Below, in pieces: positions 1 to 11,772 of a stretch of 64,000 bases of DNA. Positions within the stretch are counted from its first letter, which is position 1. Each line of letters opens with the position of its first letter. Location of the stretch: the NCBI GenBank assembly GCA_003225175.1, contig QIBA01000039.1, positions 62,001 through 126,000 on the forward strand, in the 5' to 3' direction. The notes under the pieces were generated by a model. The model worked only from the letters and a program-made list of their open reading frames with translations. It was not told the DNA's origin and made no database searches. The position numbers and the translations under genes were made by a program. This stretch comes from Acidobacteriota bacterium (GTDB lineage Bacteria > Acidobacteriota > Terriglobia > Terriglobales > Acidobacteriaceae).

Positions 1-625
1 ACCGCATCGAGGTTCCGCTTGCCTGCTTCGCGTGACTGCTCTGAATCGACGGTTTCGTAACCCCTGTCCCCTCAGCCGTACCAGGTGCGGCCGCGCCAGC
101 AGGAGCCTGCATCGCCGGCAATCCTTTCTGAACGACAGCCTGCATCGCTTGCGTAATTGGGATGTTCACCTTCCCGGAGTTCTTGTCCAGAACGAAATAC
201 TGATTCAGATAAATATCTTCCGCTTCACGCATCACTGCCAGATCGTGTACATCATCATCCTGCAGGCGCGGCTGCGGAAAGCGGCTCACGCGAATGCGCG
301 ATTCCGAGTCGGCCATCTCCATCGAGGCCGGTTCCTTGGACTTGTTCTCTGGCGTGCGCAGCTTCTTTGCCGCTTGCTCTACCTGAGTTTCCGTGCTCTG
401 CACCCACGGATCACGCTTATCGAGCTCGTCCTGCTTGGCCGCATAGCTGGTTGCAAAATGGAACACGCCCCAGAGCACCACGAAGATCACAAGGCCACAG
501 AACGCCAACGCAAGGATGAACGCGACGACACCGGTAAGACTGATATCCGTTGTCTCATGCGCGAGATTCGGATCCGTGGTTTTCAGCGCGCCGCCCTGCG
601 GCTTCATCGGTTTAGGCGGTTGCAT
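1..625 (-). CDS. Membrane protein at the distal end of the ACIII operon (partial)
   Basis: The reading frame starts at an ATG at 625, preceded by GGAG about seven bases upstream, and is open to the window edge, giving at least 208 residues with the C-terminus missing. It overlaps the 3' end of actF by 14 bases, which implies translational coupling. One hydrophobic segment lies at about residues 31-53, after a Pro/Lys-rich head. The rest is hydrophilic and ends in an Ala/Gly/Thr-rich stretch. An internal ATG at 606 is the alternative start, but it has no Shine-Dalgarno. I do not recognise a named family. In acidobacterial operons a single-pass protein often separates actF from SCO1 and oxidase genes, so an accessory respiratory role is inferred. 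Confidence 0.75.
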   Translation of the reverse strand, partial: MQPPKPMKPQGGALKTTDPNLAHETTDISLTGVVAFILALAFCGLVIFVVLWGVFHFATSYAAKQDELDKRDPWVQSTETQVEQAAKKLRTPENKSKEPASMEMADSESRIRVSRFPQPRLQDDDVHDLAVMREAEDIYLNQYFVLDKNSGKVNIPITQAMQAVVQKGLPAMQAPAGAAAPGTAEGTGVTKPSIQSSHAKQASGTSMR

Positions 626-1856
626 GTTCAGGCTCCAAAAGCTCTTCCATCTGCGGATCGTAGGCCACCAGAACCGGCCGCGATTTCAGGCTGCGCATAA
701 AGAAAAAGACCCAGAATCCACCGATGGCCAGCGGCGCCACCAGATACATCCAGTTGAACACGATCTGGCGTTCCGCGGAGATGAAGTTCGGTTCCACCAT
801 CCAGTACAAATCCACCATGCGGACAAAGATGATGAAGGCACACAGAGGCACCATGAAGGCCGGCTGTTTCTTCAGTCTTCGCGAGAGCAGCAACGCAAAG
901 GGCACAGCAAACTCGAACAGGATCAGGAATCGTCCCAGATTAATCCAATTGCCAGCGAGACGACTCATGTACCAGTTGGCCTCGTCGGGCATGTTTCCTG
1001 ACCAGATGATGAGCCACTGCGAGAACGACAAGTACGCATACAGCATGACGAAGGCAAACAGCAGCTTGCCGATGTCGTGCATCTCGGTCTTGCGCAGCAT
1101 CGTCCGCATCGGTTCTTCCTGTGAGAGCAACAGCACCGTGATGATGCAGATCGAGAATGCCGTCAGCCCCTGGCCTGCGAGGTAAATCAGCCCATAGATG
1201 GTTGAGAACCAGGTCGCGTCGAGCGACATGATCCAATCGACAACCGCGAAGGTCATCGTGAGCGCATAGACAACAATGCCGATGCCGCTTACGTTTTCGA
1301 GAATACGCTGCCAGTCGCGGCCCTGAGGGTTCCGGTCGCGCTCGATCGACCAGCGTCGCAGAGTTGCCGAGAAGGCCCACCAGATGAAGAAGTAGATCGG
1401 CACGCGGATCAGGAAGAACGTTTTGTTCAGCAGCATGGCCTTGTGCTGCATGATCGTGTGCGCGTCCGAGTTCGCTTGCACCCAGCGCGGGCTGTCGGGA
1501 ATCCACGGAAAGAGATGGTTCATTCCGATAGCGATCGGAATGAAAAGCAAGAACATCAGAGGAAACTGCGCGGCTCCTGCTTCAAGAATCCGGCGAATGA
1601 TCAGACCCCACTTGCCGGCTGAAAGGTGATTCACCATCAGCAGCGCCATGCATCCCAGACTCGCGCCCGTCCAGAGGACAAATCCAGCAAGATAGGCGCT
1701 CAAAAAATGATCGTAGCCATGGGGAGTTACAAAGGCGCCGATGATCAGCAGGATCGTGAATAGACCACCCACAATAAGCGCGCGGCTCTGGTAGCGATCG
1801 AACAGCCATGCGGGACCGTTCAGCTCCGCAGGGAATTGTTTGTCGTGAGTTTCCAT
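612..1856 (-). CDS. actF: Alternative complex III membrane subunit ActF
   Basis: A 414-residue polytopic membrane protein with about ten hydrophobic segments. It resembles the ActF subunit of quinol:cytochrome c oxidoreductase, which is related to ActC/NrfD and is thought to anchor the complex and contact quinol. I place the start at the ATG at 1856, two bases after the actE stop and behind a purine-rich GAAGAAG. A GTG at 1862 in the same frame would add two residues. It is the sixth gene of an uninterrupted minus-strand operon. The C-terminal tail is acidic (EELLEPE). Confidence 0.88.
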   Translation of the reverse strand: METHDKQFPAELNGPAWLFDRYQSRALIVGGLFTILLIIGAFVTPHGYDHFLSAYLAGFVLWTGASLGCMALLMVNHLSAGKWGLIIRRILEAGAAQFPLMFLLFIPIAIGMNHLFPWIPDSPRWVQANSDAHTIMQHKAMLLNKTFFLIRVPIYFFIWWAFSATLRRWSIERDRNPQGRDWQRILENVSGIGIVVYALTMTFAVVDWIMSLDATWFSTIYGLIYLAGQGLTAFSICIITVLLLSQEEPMRTMLRKTEMHDIGKLLFAFVMLYAYLSFSQWLIIWSGNMPDEANWYMSRLAGNWINLGRFLILFEFAVPFALLLSRRLKKQPAFMVPLCAFIIFVRMVDLYWMVEPNFISAERQIVFNWMYLVAPLAIGGFWVFFFMRSLKSRPVLVAYDPQMEELLEPEHATA

Positions 1857-1858
1857 GC

Positions 1859-2602
1859 TCACTTCTTCTGGGGTCCTTCCTGCGGCTGGGACGGATTAGG
1901 CTGAGGTGGCGCGGTTGGACTTGCCTCCGCGGGCACACTCTGCGGGCCGCCTTTACCGCCGGACGCAATCGCCCTCTGCAGGGGAATCCCTTCCTTCGTA
2001 GTGATCTCCGCTTGATCTTTCAGCTGGCCGCGCTGATCGGCAGGCACATCGGTCATTCTCCCAGTTTGGGCATACTGCAGCGCGCGAATGTAGGCTGCAA
2101 TTGCCCAGCGGTCAGCAGGCTCGATTTGCGCCGCATAGTCCGGCATCGCGCCGGAGCCATGCGAAATCACGTCATAATAGTGACCGACTGTTTGGCTTGC
2201 ATACTTCTGGTCGTGGAAGTTGGCGGCTTGCCGGTATCCGCGCTTCACGATCATGCCGTTCCCATCGCCTACGCGGGAGTGGCAGGGTGAGCAGTAAATA
2301 TCGTAGCGCTCGCGTCCGCGCTCCATTACCGCCTGGGTAATTGGAAACGGGAAGCGGTCTCCCTCTTTTGTGCCAACCTTGCCGGTGTATAGGTATGCAT
2401 CTTCGTGCAATTCACCGCGCGCCACGGTATTGACAAGCTGCTGCCGTTCCGAGAGCCCGTCCTGGAAAAACTCGCTGCTTCGGTAGGGGACATACTTCGG
2501 CTGGTTATGCATGTCTTGTCTGCAGCCAGACAGGGCGAGAAGGGCACTCGCAGCCAATAGCAGGAGAGAAGACTTAACGTAAGCTTGGAGACGGCGGTTC
2601 AA
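1859..2602 (-). CDS. actE: Alternative complex III monoheme cytochrome c lipoprotein ActE
   Basis: A 247-residue exported lipoprotein. The hydrophobic signal ends in a lipobox LSGC near residue 27. A single CSPCH heme c motif sits near residue 104, with candidate distal Met residues downstream (GAMPDY). This matches ActE, the small monoheme cytochrome c of alternative complex III, which faces the periplasm and passes electrons to a soluble carrier or the oxidase. The tail after about residue 200 is rich in Pro, Gln and Lys and probably disordered. The start overlaps the actD stop by four bases. Confidence 0.9.
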   Translation of the reverse strand: MNRRLQAYVKSSLLLLAASALLALSGCRQDMHNQPKYVPYRSSEFFQDGLSERQQLVNTVARGELHEDAYLYTGKVGTKEGDRFPFPITQAVMERGRERYDIYCSPCHSRVGDGNGMIVKRGYRQAANFHDQKYASQTVGHYYDVISHGSGAMPDYAAQIEPADRWAIAAYIRALQYAQTGRMTDVPADQRGQLKDQAEITTKEGIPLQRAIASGGKGGPQSVPAEASPTAPPQPNPSQPQEGPQKK

Positions 2603-3131
2603 TTCGATACCTCCGTCACAACTCGCGGATCAGTCTCCTCAAGGAACCGACGTGTCCTGCTCAAGTCGAATTGCGGATCGGCGGCTTCGATACAGAGAAA
2701 CAATTTGTCCTTGCTGGCTGCGGTGAAGTTTGGCGCGTTGAACACCGGGTGATACGGCATCGGCAGTCCATTCATTGCCAGCATTCCTATGAATGCAGAA
2801 ATCGCGGCTCCCAGAACCGTGCATTCGAACGTAACGGGAATGAATGCCGGCCAGGAGTGCAAGGGCTTGCCGCCAACATTGATCGGATAAGCGAGCACTG
2901 AAACCCAATATTCAAGCGAATATCCGCCCAGTCCTCCAAGTAATCCGCCGAGCAGAACTACCAGCGCGACACGATTCTTGTGGAAGCCAATCGCCTCTGC
3001 AGCAGGCTCGATTGGGAACGGCGAGTAAGTATCCATACGCCGATAGCCGAGCTCATGCGCGCGTTCCGCCGCCTCTATGAGACCGGGAACGGTATCGTAT
3101 TCCGCCAGCAGTCCATAGATTCCCGGTTCGA

Positions 3132-3135
<4 letters not shown>
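2599..3135 (-). CDS. actD: Alternative complex III subunit ActD (DUF3341)
   Basis: A 178-residue protein with an N-terminal soluble segment ([19 protein letters not shown]) followed by two transmembrane helices, the usual layout of ActD/DUF3341. The family is a small integral subunit of alternative complex III; its exact role is unknown. The ATG at 3135 overlaps the actC stop as ATGA, and its own stop overlaps actE, so translation is coupled at both ends. Confidence 0.9.
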
Positions 3136-4547
<1,412 letters not shown>

Positions 4548-4549
4548 GA

Positions 4550-7500
4550 TTACGATTCGGCTCCAGTGGTGATGTAACTCTTGCCCGGCGCTCCAGTGCG
4601 ATCGCCGATCTCCATATTGGGATTGATCACATTCGCAATGTACGTGGTGCGCGGCCGCGTGTTGATGTCCGTGAGCGCGCCATAATTCCGCGGCTGCCCC
4701 TTCGCTTTTGCCACGCGACTGTTCGCATCGTTGATGTCACCGAAGACGATCGCTTCGGTCGGACAAGCCTGCTGGCATGCCGTTACTACTTCACCGTCCC
4801 GAATCGTGCGCTTCGCGTTCGGATCCGACTGCTGCAGGTGAACTTCTTCGACTTCAGCCTGAATTCGCGCAGCATTGATGCGCTGGATACAGAACGTGCA
4901 CTTTTCCATCACGCCGCGGCTGCGCACCGTGACATCAGGATTTCGCAGCGGTTTAAGACTCGCCGTCTCGTAATCGGAGAACAACAGGAAGTTGAATCGC
5001 CTTACTTTGTACGGACAGTTGTTCAGGCAATAACGTGTCCCGACGCAGCGGTTGTAAACCATCATGTTGATGCCTTCGGGCGTGTGCGTCGTGGCGCCGA
5101 CCGGGCATACAGGTTCGCAAGGTGCATTCTCGCAGTGCTGGCACAACATCGGCTGGAAGAAGGCGCGAGGATTATGGAGATCGCCGGTGAAGTATGCGTC
5201 GATGCGCAGCCACTTCATGTCGCGACCGATCTTGACCTGCTCCTTACCCACTACGGGACTATTGTTCTCCGCTTGACATGCAATCACGCAGGCATTACAG
5301 CCCACGCACGAATTCATGTCGATGGCCATGCCCCATTGATATCCCTTGCTGTAGTCATACGGCGTATAAAGGGTTTCGTGAGGCTTCGGATCCTCCAGGT
5401 AGTACTCGTCGTGTGCGAAGTGCGGATTCTTCTTGAACTCGTCGTATGAAGCCACACGAATCAGATCGCGGCGCAGCGCCTCTGAGCCCTGCACCGAGCG
5501 GCTCTCGTATTCCTTTTTTCCCTGAGCATCGATCAGCGTGAAATTCTGGACGATCGCCAGCTTGTAGGTGTCGCCGGTCTTCTCGATCTTGTCGACCTTC
5601 GCGATCCACGGCGTCTTGCTGCTACGAATCGCGTAGGCATTGAAACCGTAGCCGTTGCCGACGCGCCCGGCGAACGCGCGGCCATAACCCAGATGCAGCG
5701 TGATGCTGTTGTTGGGCATACCGTACACAATCATCACCGGAGCTTCGATCGTGCGCCCATCGACCGTAATGCGGACGATATCTTCCTGATTGAAGCCCTT
5801 AGTCGCAGCGGTGTCGAGGCTCATCATCGCTGCGTTATCCCACTCCAATCGCAACACTGGTTTCGGACATTCCTGCAGCCAGGCATTGTTGGTGTAGCGG
5901 CCGTCGTAAATCGTGGGATCTGGCCGGAACACCACCTCGATCGCATTTTTGTCGAGCGGCTGCACGCTAGAAGCTCCACCACGGGGAGAGAGAGACTTCG
6001 CCGCGGATGCCGTATTGGGAATGAGTCCGTCGTGCAGCCACTTGCGGAAATTGGAGTCGAAGTCTCCCGAGGTTTTCCCATTCTGGCGCCAATACCCGGT
6101 TAGCGCATCGTAAGGTGTTGTGTCCGGATTATCGGAGAAAAGCGCGACGATCTCATGCGCGGTGCGTCCGGCATAAAGCGGAGCGATCAGTGGTTGCACG
6201 ATCGAGCAGGTTCCGTCGTAGGCTCGCGCATCGCTCCAGCTCTCGAGATAGTGAGTGCCGTGGATATGCCACTGGGAGAAGCGCGTCGTTTCGTTGCGAT
6301 AGCAGCTCAGGTGAATGTTGGTCGCCACCTTGCTCATCGCAGTCTGGAAGTCCAGATCCACAGGCGCGGTGTATACCGGATTGCCCTCCAGGATCACCAG
6401 CAAGTCAATCTTTCCGGCGTTCATGTCGCCGACAAGCTGCCTTAACCCGCCGGGCTGATCGCTGGGAACGAGTTCGACGGTATCCGAATAGACAATCGTT
6501 TTCCCAACATTTCCCAGCGCCTGGTTGATCTGGGCAGCGAGTACGTGGAGCTCAGGCGCCTGCTGGTCTCCAGCAATGACAATGGATGCGCCGGGATTCG
6601 CCTTCAAATCCTTCGCCAGAGCTTCCAGGAATTTTTGTTCTTCTGCGCTAATTCCCTGAGTCGCCGCTCCCGAGCCGCCGCCGAGCATTCCAGCGAGGAT
6701 CGCGGCAAAAGGTACGATATCCGAGGCGCGCATCGGCAAGCGGTTGTCTGAGAGAGCGCCGGTAGTGGTCGAGAAACTCTCCACCACGTAGAGGCGGTTC
6801 ATTGGAGCGTCAGTATTTAGCTTCCGGCGAGCGATGAAGTCGCGGGAATAACGAACAAATCCCGGGAAATGCGAGCCGGAGAGGAAGTCCGCGTCAAGCG
6901 AGAGCACTACATTCGCCGCTTCGAACTTATAAACCGGCTCAGCATACTGACCGAAAAGGGTTTGCGAACTCGCACGCGCGGAATCGCGATTTATCGGCTC
7001 CCACTGATACCACTTTGCAGCCGGAAATTTCTTCAGCACCGCCTGTATCTGAGAAGCCAAAGTTGGCGATGTCACCGTCTCCGATAAGAAGCGCAACCCT
7101 GCGCCCCCCGAAGCTGCCGCCTTCACCTTGTACTGATCGATAGCTGTGTGGAAATCGCCCCAGTTGCGATGCTCGCCACGATAGCTCGAGGCCTGCGAAC
7201 GATCCGGATCGTACAGATCAAGAATGGAAGCCTGCGCGAAAACATCTGTCGCGCCATGAGAAGCCGGATGCTGCGGATTTCCCTCGATCTTCGTCGGACG
7301 AAATTCATTGCTCTTCACCAGCAGCGGAATCGCTCCCGTGGGGAACGGCATGGTGGTAGCGAAGAACTTCGGAATCCCTGGAATCAACTCCTCAGGCTGC
7401 TTTACGTAAGGAACGATTGGCTCGTCGGGTTGACGCGTGCACGCCGTCATTCCGGCAAGGGCCATGGACGCGCCCATCAGCTTCATGAAGTTGCGGCGCG

Positions 7501-7711
7501 AGACTCCATCGTTCTGATATTCAACGGCCCCAGCCGGGAATTCATTCTCCAGCAATTCCTCAAATCCGGGCTCATCGACCAGCTCCTCGAGGCTCCGCCA
7601 ATACTTTTTCCCACTCGCGGCAGACAGCCGCTGGCGCACTTCCTGCAAGGTCAGCTTCGGCTTCTTCGGCGAAGCCTTGATCTGCACCAACTCTTCGGGG
7701 CGATTCTCCAT
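4550..7711 (-). CDS. actB: Alternative complex III iron-sulfur subunit ActB (molybdopterin-oxidoreductase fold fused to ferredoxin domain)
   Basis: A 1053-residue fusion. Residues 70-92 hold a twin-arginine signal (SRRNFMK then a hydrophobic run), which suggests Tat export to the periplasmic side. The middle is the molybdopterin-oxidoreductase-like ActB1 fold; in characterised ActB this part has no molybdenum cofactor. From about residue 795 the ActB2 part carries four cysteine clusters ([35 protein letters not shown] and CTFCIQR with CQQACPTEA), typical of three 4Fe-4S and one 3Fe-4S centres. It moves electrons from the ActC quinol site toward the ActA/ActE hemes. It lies 37 bases after actA. 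Confidence 0.93.
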   Translation of the reverse strand: MENRPEELVQIKASPKKPKLTLQEVRQRLSAASGKKYWRSLEELVDEPGFEELLENEFPAGAVEYQNDGVSRRNFMKLMGASMALAGMTACTRQPDEPIVPYVKQPEELIPGIPKFFATTMPFPTGAIPLLVKSNEFRPTKIEGNPQHPASHGATDVFAQASILDLYDPDRSQASSYRGEHRNWGDFHTAIDQYKVKAAASGGAGLRFLSETVTSPTLASQIQAVLKKFPAAKWYQWEPINRDSARASSQTLFGQYAEPVYKFEAANVVLSLDADFLSGSHFPGFVRYSRDFIARRKLNTDAPMNRLYVVESFSTTTGALSDNRLPMRASDIVPFAAILAGMLGGGSGAATQGISAEEQKFLEALAKDLKANPGASIVIAGDQQAPELHVLAAQINQALGNVGKTIVYSDTVELVPSDQPGGLRQLVGDMNAGKIDLLVILEGNPVYTAPVDLDFQTAMSKVATNIHLSCYRNETTRFSQWHIHGTHYLESWSDARAYDGTCSIVQPLIAPLYAGRTAHEIVALFSDNPDTTPYDALTGYWRQNGKTSGDFDSNFRKWLHDGLIPNTASAAKSLSPRGGASSVQPLDKNAIEVVFRPDPTIYDGRYTNNAWLQECPKPVLRLEWDNAAMMSLDTAATKGFNQEDIVRITVDGRTIEAPVMIVYGMPNNSITLHLGYGRAFAGRVGNGYGFNAYAIRSSKTPWIAKVDKIEKTGDTYKLAIVQNFTLIDAQGKKEYESRSVQGSEALRRDLIRVASYDEFKKNPHFAHDEYYLEDPKPHETLYTPYDYSKGYQWGMAIDMNSCVGCNACVIACQAENNSPVVGKEQVKIGRDMKWLRIDAYFTGDLHNPRAFFQPMLCQHCENAPCEPVCPVGATTHTPEGINMMVYNRCVGTRYCLNNCPYKVRRFNFLLFSDYETASLKPLRNPDVTVRSRGVMEKCTFCIQRINAARIQAEVEEVHLQQSDPNAKRTIRDGEVVTACQQACPTEAIVFGDINDANSRVAKAKGQPRNYGALTDINTRPRTTYIANVINPNMEIGDRTGAPGKSYITTGAES

Positions 7712-7748
7712 GTCTCTCTTCAGCGTTTCAGCTCAGTTGCGCCACGCA

Positions 7749-8516
7749 TCAGCGATGGCAGGTTTCGCAGCTCTGAATCTCATTCGGAGTGCGGATGTGA
7801 TATTGCTTGACCAGGTAATTGCCCATGCTCATCTGGTCAATAAATTTTTGCGGATGCTGCATCTGCTGACCGGTGACCTGATAGTAAGGACCATTCAGCG
7901 AGCAGTTGCCTGTCCCCTGCTCACAGTAAACAGGATTGTCCGAGTTCGGGCCTCTCCATCCGATGTTGAAGATCGGATCGCCCGTCGGACGAATGTTCTT
8001 CGCCGGATTACGATGACAGTCGAGACACCACTCCATTTGCAGACTCGCATGCGCATATGTGAGCGGCATCTCGTCCACAGGTCCATGGCACGATGCGCAA
8101 CCAATTCCTTTATTAACGTGGATCTCGTGATTGAAATACACGTAGTCTGGCAAGTCGTGGAGCTTCGTCCACCAGATCGGAGTGTTGTTGCGATAGCTGG
8201 CGCGCACTGGCTCGAGGATGTCGGCATTCGTCCAGATTTCGGAGTGGCAGTTCATACAGGTTTTGGTAGGCGGAATTCCAGCAAAGCTCGAATTTTCCAC
8301 CGACGTGTGACAGTACCGGCAATCGAGTCCGAGACCTGCAACGTGGTGCTGATGGCTGAACGGAACCGGCTGCTCCAACCGCTCACCCTGCTTGGTAAGG
8401 TAGGGAGAACGCTGCAGTTCGTTCAGCGTGAGCGCCAAGCTAGTGACGACGAGCCCCAGGATGACAAGGCTCATCCGTGCAAGCCCGTTGGCACCTCGAT
8501 TAAAAACTTGTGGCAT
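7749..8516 (-). CDS. actA: Alternative complex III pentaheme cytochrome c ActA
   Basis: A 255-residue protein with an N-terminal membrane anchor at about residues 13-32, followed by five CxxCH heme c motifs: CRYCH, CMNCH, CASCH, CLDCH and CETCH, the last at the extreme C-terminus. This matches ActA, the first subunit of alternative complex III, which relays electrons in the periplasm. It is the promoter-proximal gene of the operon. The upstream region to 8774 has a plausible promoter. Confidence 0.93.
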   Translation of the reverse strand: MPQVFNRGANGLARMSLVILGLVVTSLALTLNELQRSPYLTKQGERLEQPVPFSHQHHVAGLGLDCRYCHTSVENSSFAGIPPTKTCMNCHSEIWTNADILEPVRASYRNNTPIWWTKLHDLPDYVYFNHEIHVNKGIGCASCHGPVDEMPLTYAHASLQMEWCLDCHRNPAKNIRPTGDPIFNIGWRGPNSDNPVYCEQGTGNCSLNGPYYQVTGQQMQHPQKFIDQMSMGNYLVKQYHIRTPNEIQSCETCHR

Positions 8517-8641
8517 CGAAACGTGTCCTGACTCTCATGTAAGGGGCACGGTGAGGCCGCGCAAGACTGACGTCAGCCAATAGGAGTGCACCAGTTGAAA
8601 CTGCGACCAGTTAGTTACAATACTCAGGAATAAAACGGACG

Positions 8642-8669
8642 ATTATAACAGGCGAGAATTTTCTGCAAA
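8642..8669 (-). promoter_or_regulatory. Candidate sigma70-type promoter for the act operon
   Basis: On the minus strand, TTTGCA (8669-8664), a 16-base spacer and a perfect TATAAT (8647-8642) lie about 125 bases upstream of the actA start. This is the best -35/-10 pair in the 260-base gap. No operator could be assigned. Confidence 0.45.
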
Positions 8670-8774
8670 GCGTTTGCGAAAAGTTTTTGCGGACTACGAA
8701 CGTCACGAAGCGTCAAGTTTCACTCCGTGACCTTCGCTGTTTCCTTCGTGAACTTCGTGTTCGCCTCTCGTTTC

Positions 8775-10220
8775 TTACAGGCCAGAGATCATGAGCAGCT
8801 TGCGCTCGGTCATTTCCTCCATCGCGTAGCGAATACCCTCTCGCCCAAGTCCCGAATCCTTCACACCGCCGTATGGCATCGGATCTACGCGGAAGGTCGG
8901 CACATCGCCCACGATCACACCTCCTACATCGAGCTTCTCGAATGCACGAAAGATCAATCCAGCGTCCCGCGTGAAGAGTCCCGCTTGCAGCCCATAACGA
9001 GTCTGGTTCGCTTGTGCGAGAGCAGCATCGAAGTCCTGGTAGCGCTCGATGGTCGCAACCGGTCCAAACAGTTCCTCGCAGTTGACTTTCATCTGCGCCT
9101 TGGTCGCGGAAAGCAGTGTAGGCTGCAGAATCGAACCTTTGGCCTTGCCTCCGCAAAGCAATTTCGCTCCACCAGAGATGGCTTCCTGAATCCATTGCTC
9201 CACACGCTGTACATCAGACGCTCGAATCATCGGACCGACTTCCGTCTTCTGATCCGCCGGATCTCCAACGCGTAGTCGACCGGCGGCATCGACCATCTGC
9301 GCAGTGAACTGGTCAAAGATCTCGGCATGCACCAAGATGCGCTGAACGGAAATGCAGCTCTGTCCAGCGTAGGTGAAGGCTCCAGATACGCACCGCGAAA
9401 CCGCCTGCTCGAGGTCGGCGTCATGATGAACAACGACCGCAGCGTTGCCGCCCAGCTCGAGCAGCACACGCTTCTTTCCCGCATTTCTCTTGAGCTGCCA
9501 ACCAACAGCCGCACTGCCTGTAAAACTTAACAGTTTGATCCGCTCGTCTGCGACAAGAACTCCCGCGTCCTCATTAGTCAGAGGGAGAACACTCAGCGCG
9601 GCTGACGGCCATCCCGCTTCCAGGATCAACTTAGCCAACAGAAACGAGCAGAACGGAGTCTGTGGCGCCGGCTTGAGCACGACCGGACAGCCCACCGCGA
9701 TCGCTGGTGCAAGCTTGTGCGCCACCAGGTTGAGGGGAAAATTAAAAGGCGTGATCGCAGCGATCGGCCCGACAGGAAAGCGGCGAACGATCCCCCAGCG
9801 TCCCTCCGCAGCAGGAATGAAGTCGAGTGGCAGGTACTCCCCGTAAATTCTGACAGCCTCTTCAGCCGCAGTCGTGAAGGTCAGCACCGCGCGATCGACC
9901 TCTGCTCGCGCAGCCCTCACCGGCTTGCCGGCTTCGAGGACCATCAGTCGCGCGAAAGTATCCGCCTGAGAGCGGATCCCTTCCGCGACTTTAAGCAAAA
10001 TGTCTTTTCGCTTGAACGAAGGAAGCTCGCGCACTTGAGCGAAGGCTTGCACAGCAGACGCGATCGCATTTTCCAAGTACTTGCGGCTGGCAAGGCGGGT
10101 TACACCAATCTCACGAGCATCGTATGGAGACCGGATACTGACGAGCGCACCGTCATCGATCCACTCTCCAGCAATCAGAAATCCCGATTGGGCAGGAAGC
10201 TCAGCTCCGAAGTTCGTCAT
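8775..10220 (-). CDS. NAD(P)-dependent aldehyde dehydrogenase
   Basis: A 481-residue ALDH-superfamily enzyme, full length for the family. The general base Glu is at about residue 255 (LLELGGNAA) and the nucleophile Cys at about 289 (GQSCIS); the 34-residue spacing is typical. The Rossmann part has PFNFPLN. It would oxidise an aldehyde to the acid with NAD(P)+. Resemblance is closest to lactaldehyde, succinate-semialdehyde or non-phosphorylating glyceraldehyde-3-phosphate dehydrogenase types; the substrate cannot be read from sequence. It is a single gene, divergent from the hpnI-like gene with 45 bases between the starts. Confidence 0.88.
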   Translation of the reverse strand: MTNFGAELPAQSGFLIAGEWIDDGALVSIRSPYDAREIGVTRLASRKYLENAIASAVQAFAQVRELPSFKRKDILLKVAEGIRSQADTFARLMVLEAGKPVRAARAEVDRAVLTFTTAAEEAVRIYGEYLPLDFIPAAEGRWGIVRRFPVGPIAAITPFNFPLNLVAHKLAPAIAVGCPVVLKPAPQTPFCSFLLAKLILEAGWPSAALSVLPLTNEDAGVLVADERIKLLSFTGSAAVGWQLKRNAGKKRVLLELGGNAAVVVHHDADLEQAVSRCVSGAFTYAGQSCISVQRILVHAEIFDQFTAQMVDAAGRLRVGDPADQKTEVGPMIRASDVQRVEQWIQEAISGGAKLLCGGKAKGSILQPTLLSATKAQMKVNCEELFGPVATIERYQDFDAALAQANQTRYGLQAGLFTRDAGLIFRAFEKLDVGGVIVGDVPTFRVDPMPYGGVKDSGLGREGIRYAMEEMTERKLLMISGL

Positions 10221-10265
10221 GGCCTATCCGGCTGATGTTACCTGCGATAATCGGAGCCACGCCAG

Positions 10266-11477
10266 TTGCCAATGCTGCATCTCGCCCTCGAAGCCGCGCT
10301 TGCACTGCTCACTCTCTGTGGGATTGCGTTCTACCTGATCGCTTTGTGGAGCGCTCGCGAGTTTCAGCGCGAAAAGGCGCCAATACTCGCCTCAACTTCA
10401 CTTCCACGGATTTCTATTTTGAAGGCATTGAAAGGTGCAGACAGTCACACGTACTCCGCGCTTCGGAGCCATTGCCAACAGGAGTATGGAACCTATGAAA
10501 TTCTATTCGGCGTCAATGACGCGGATGACGATGCGGCTCAGCTAGTCCGCAAGCTGGCTGCGGAATTCCCGAATCGAGATATCACTCTCTTAGTCTGCGA
10601 AGAGGTATTTGGCTCAAATCGCAAAGTCAGCAATCTGATCCATCTCTTGCGCCGCGCGAAATATGAATACATCGTGGTGAACGATGGCGACATCAAGGTT
10701 TCGCCTACTTATCTGCAAACAGTAATCGCGGGTTTCCGTGATCCCAAAGTAGGAATGGTTACCTGTCTTTACAAAGGCGCTCCTGCTGAGACACTCGGCT
10801 CCAGGTTAGAGGCCCTTGGGATCGCGACCGACTTCGCTCCTGGAGTGCTGACAGCGCGGCTTCTCGATCACGCGCTCAGGTTCGGCCTCGGCTCAACACT
10901 AGCCATGAGCCGCTCAGCTCTCGAAAGGATCGGCAGCTTCCCTGCCGTGGTTGACTTCCTGGCTGATGACTACGAGCTTGGGAAGCGTGTCGCCGACGCC
11001 GGATTCAAAGTGGAACTCTCCCAAGAGGTGGTTGAGACCTCGATCCCGGCTTACTCTTTCCCAGAATTCTGGCAGCATCAACTCCGCTGGGCGCGGACTA
11101 TGCGCGTCTCCCGTCCTTCGGGCTATCGCGGACTGATATTCACCTACGCTCTGCCCTGGGCAATTCTTCTCGCCATGATTACTCCGAACAATTGGTGGTG
11201 CTGGACGCTGCTCGCGACGGCTCTAGTTACACGTTGTGCAGTTGCACTGAGCGTCGGCATTGGAATCTTGCATGATCAGAAAGTAATTCGGAATCTATGG
11301 CTACTGCCTGTTCGAGATTTTTTCGGAGTAGCAATCTGGTTTGCGAGCTACGCAGGTAATAAGGTCACTTGGAGAGGTCGAGAATTCCGCCTTGAACAAG
11401 GTCGTATGTACCCAAGCTCAGAGGCGCCGAGTATGGAGACCACCAAGTCGGCGGTGCACTCGGAGAATCAGCGATAG
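10266..11477 (+). CDS. hpnI: Family 2 glycosyltransferase, HpnI-like (hopanoid side-chain glycosylation)
   Basis: A 403-residue membrane glycosyltransferase of the ceramide-glucosyltransferase/HpnI type. An N-terminal transmembrane segment (residues 5-27) precedes a GT-A domain with the DxD-type motif NDGD at residues 139-142, a conserved DDYELG and a QLRWARTMR motif near 272. C-terminal hydrophobic segments follow. HpnI adds an N-acetylglucosamine-type sugar to bacteriohopanetetrol on the way to glucosaminyl hopanoids. No other hopanoid gene is adjacent, so the symbol rests on sequence resemblance; a ceramide-type glycosyltransferase is the alternative. Confidence 0.75.
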   Translation: MPMLHLALEAALALLTLCGIAFYLIALWSAREFQREKAPILASTSLPRISILKALKGADSHTYSALRSHCQQEYGTYEILFGVNDADDDAAQLVRKLAAEFPNRDITLLVCEEVFGSNRKVSNLIHLLRRAKYEYIVVNDGDIKVSPTYLQTVIAGFRDPKVGMVTCLYKGAPAETLGSRLEALGIATDFAPGVLTARLLDHALRFGLGSTLAMSRSALERIGSFPAVVDFLADDYELGKRVADAGFKVELSQEVVETSIPAYSFPEFWQHQLRWARTMRVSRPSGYRGLIFTYALPWAILLAMITPNNWWCWTLLATALVTRCAVALSVGIGILHDQKVIRNLWLLPVRDFFGVAIWFASYAGNKVTWRGREFRLEQGRMYPSSEAPSMETTKSAVHSENQR

Positions 11478-11686
11478 CGTTCAGGTGGCAGTATGACCAC
11501 CTGCCGGCGCGTGTTTCCGCTGCAAGCCCACGCAAAGCACGCGATCCAGCCAATGATGGACCAGCCGAGCAACAAATTGACTAGAAAGATGCCGCCCGAG
11601 CTCTCATGCCGCCGATGATGAGCGACGATCGCGGGCGCGAAGTACAGCACCACGGCGCAGAAGAATGCGAACAGACTGAACATCAC
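11468..11686 (-). CDS. Small membrane protein resembling the superinfection-immunity family
   Basis: A 72-residue protein with two hydrophobic segments. The pattern NLLLGWSIIGWIACFAWA is typical of the Imm_superinfect family, named after the T4 Imm protein but common on bacterial chromosomes as a gene of unknown role. Its last ten bases overlap the 3' end of the convergent hpnI-like gene. No phage gene is nearby, so a phage-exclusion role is not supported by context. Confidence 0.7.
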   Translation of the reverse strand: MMFSLFAFFCAVVLYFAPAIVAHHRRHESSGGIFLVNLLLGWSIIGWIACFAWACSGNTRRQVVILPPERYR

Positions 11687-11772
11687 ACATCTCCTATCAT
11701 GTTACGCAGCCCACCTCATGATTGTTCCCGCGGCTGGCAAAGCCCACCTCTTCAATCTGATATGTTCACTTG

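Noticed and set aside
32-700. Plus-strand ORF opposite the membrane gene at the left edge
   Set aside because: Arg/Leu-rich composition typical of an antisense frame. The minus strand has a membrane protein with a ribosome site overlapping actF.
8697-8770. Degenerate CTTCGTG repeats downstream of the aldehyde dehydrogenase gene
   Set aside because: The units (for example CTTCGTGAACTTCGTG) are too irregular and short to call a repeat family, and no structure is evident.
11468-11686. Phage superinfection-exclusion function for the small membrane protein
   Set aside because: The family name comes from phage T4, but homologous chromosomal genes are common and no phage gene is nearby.
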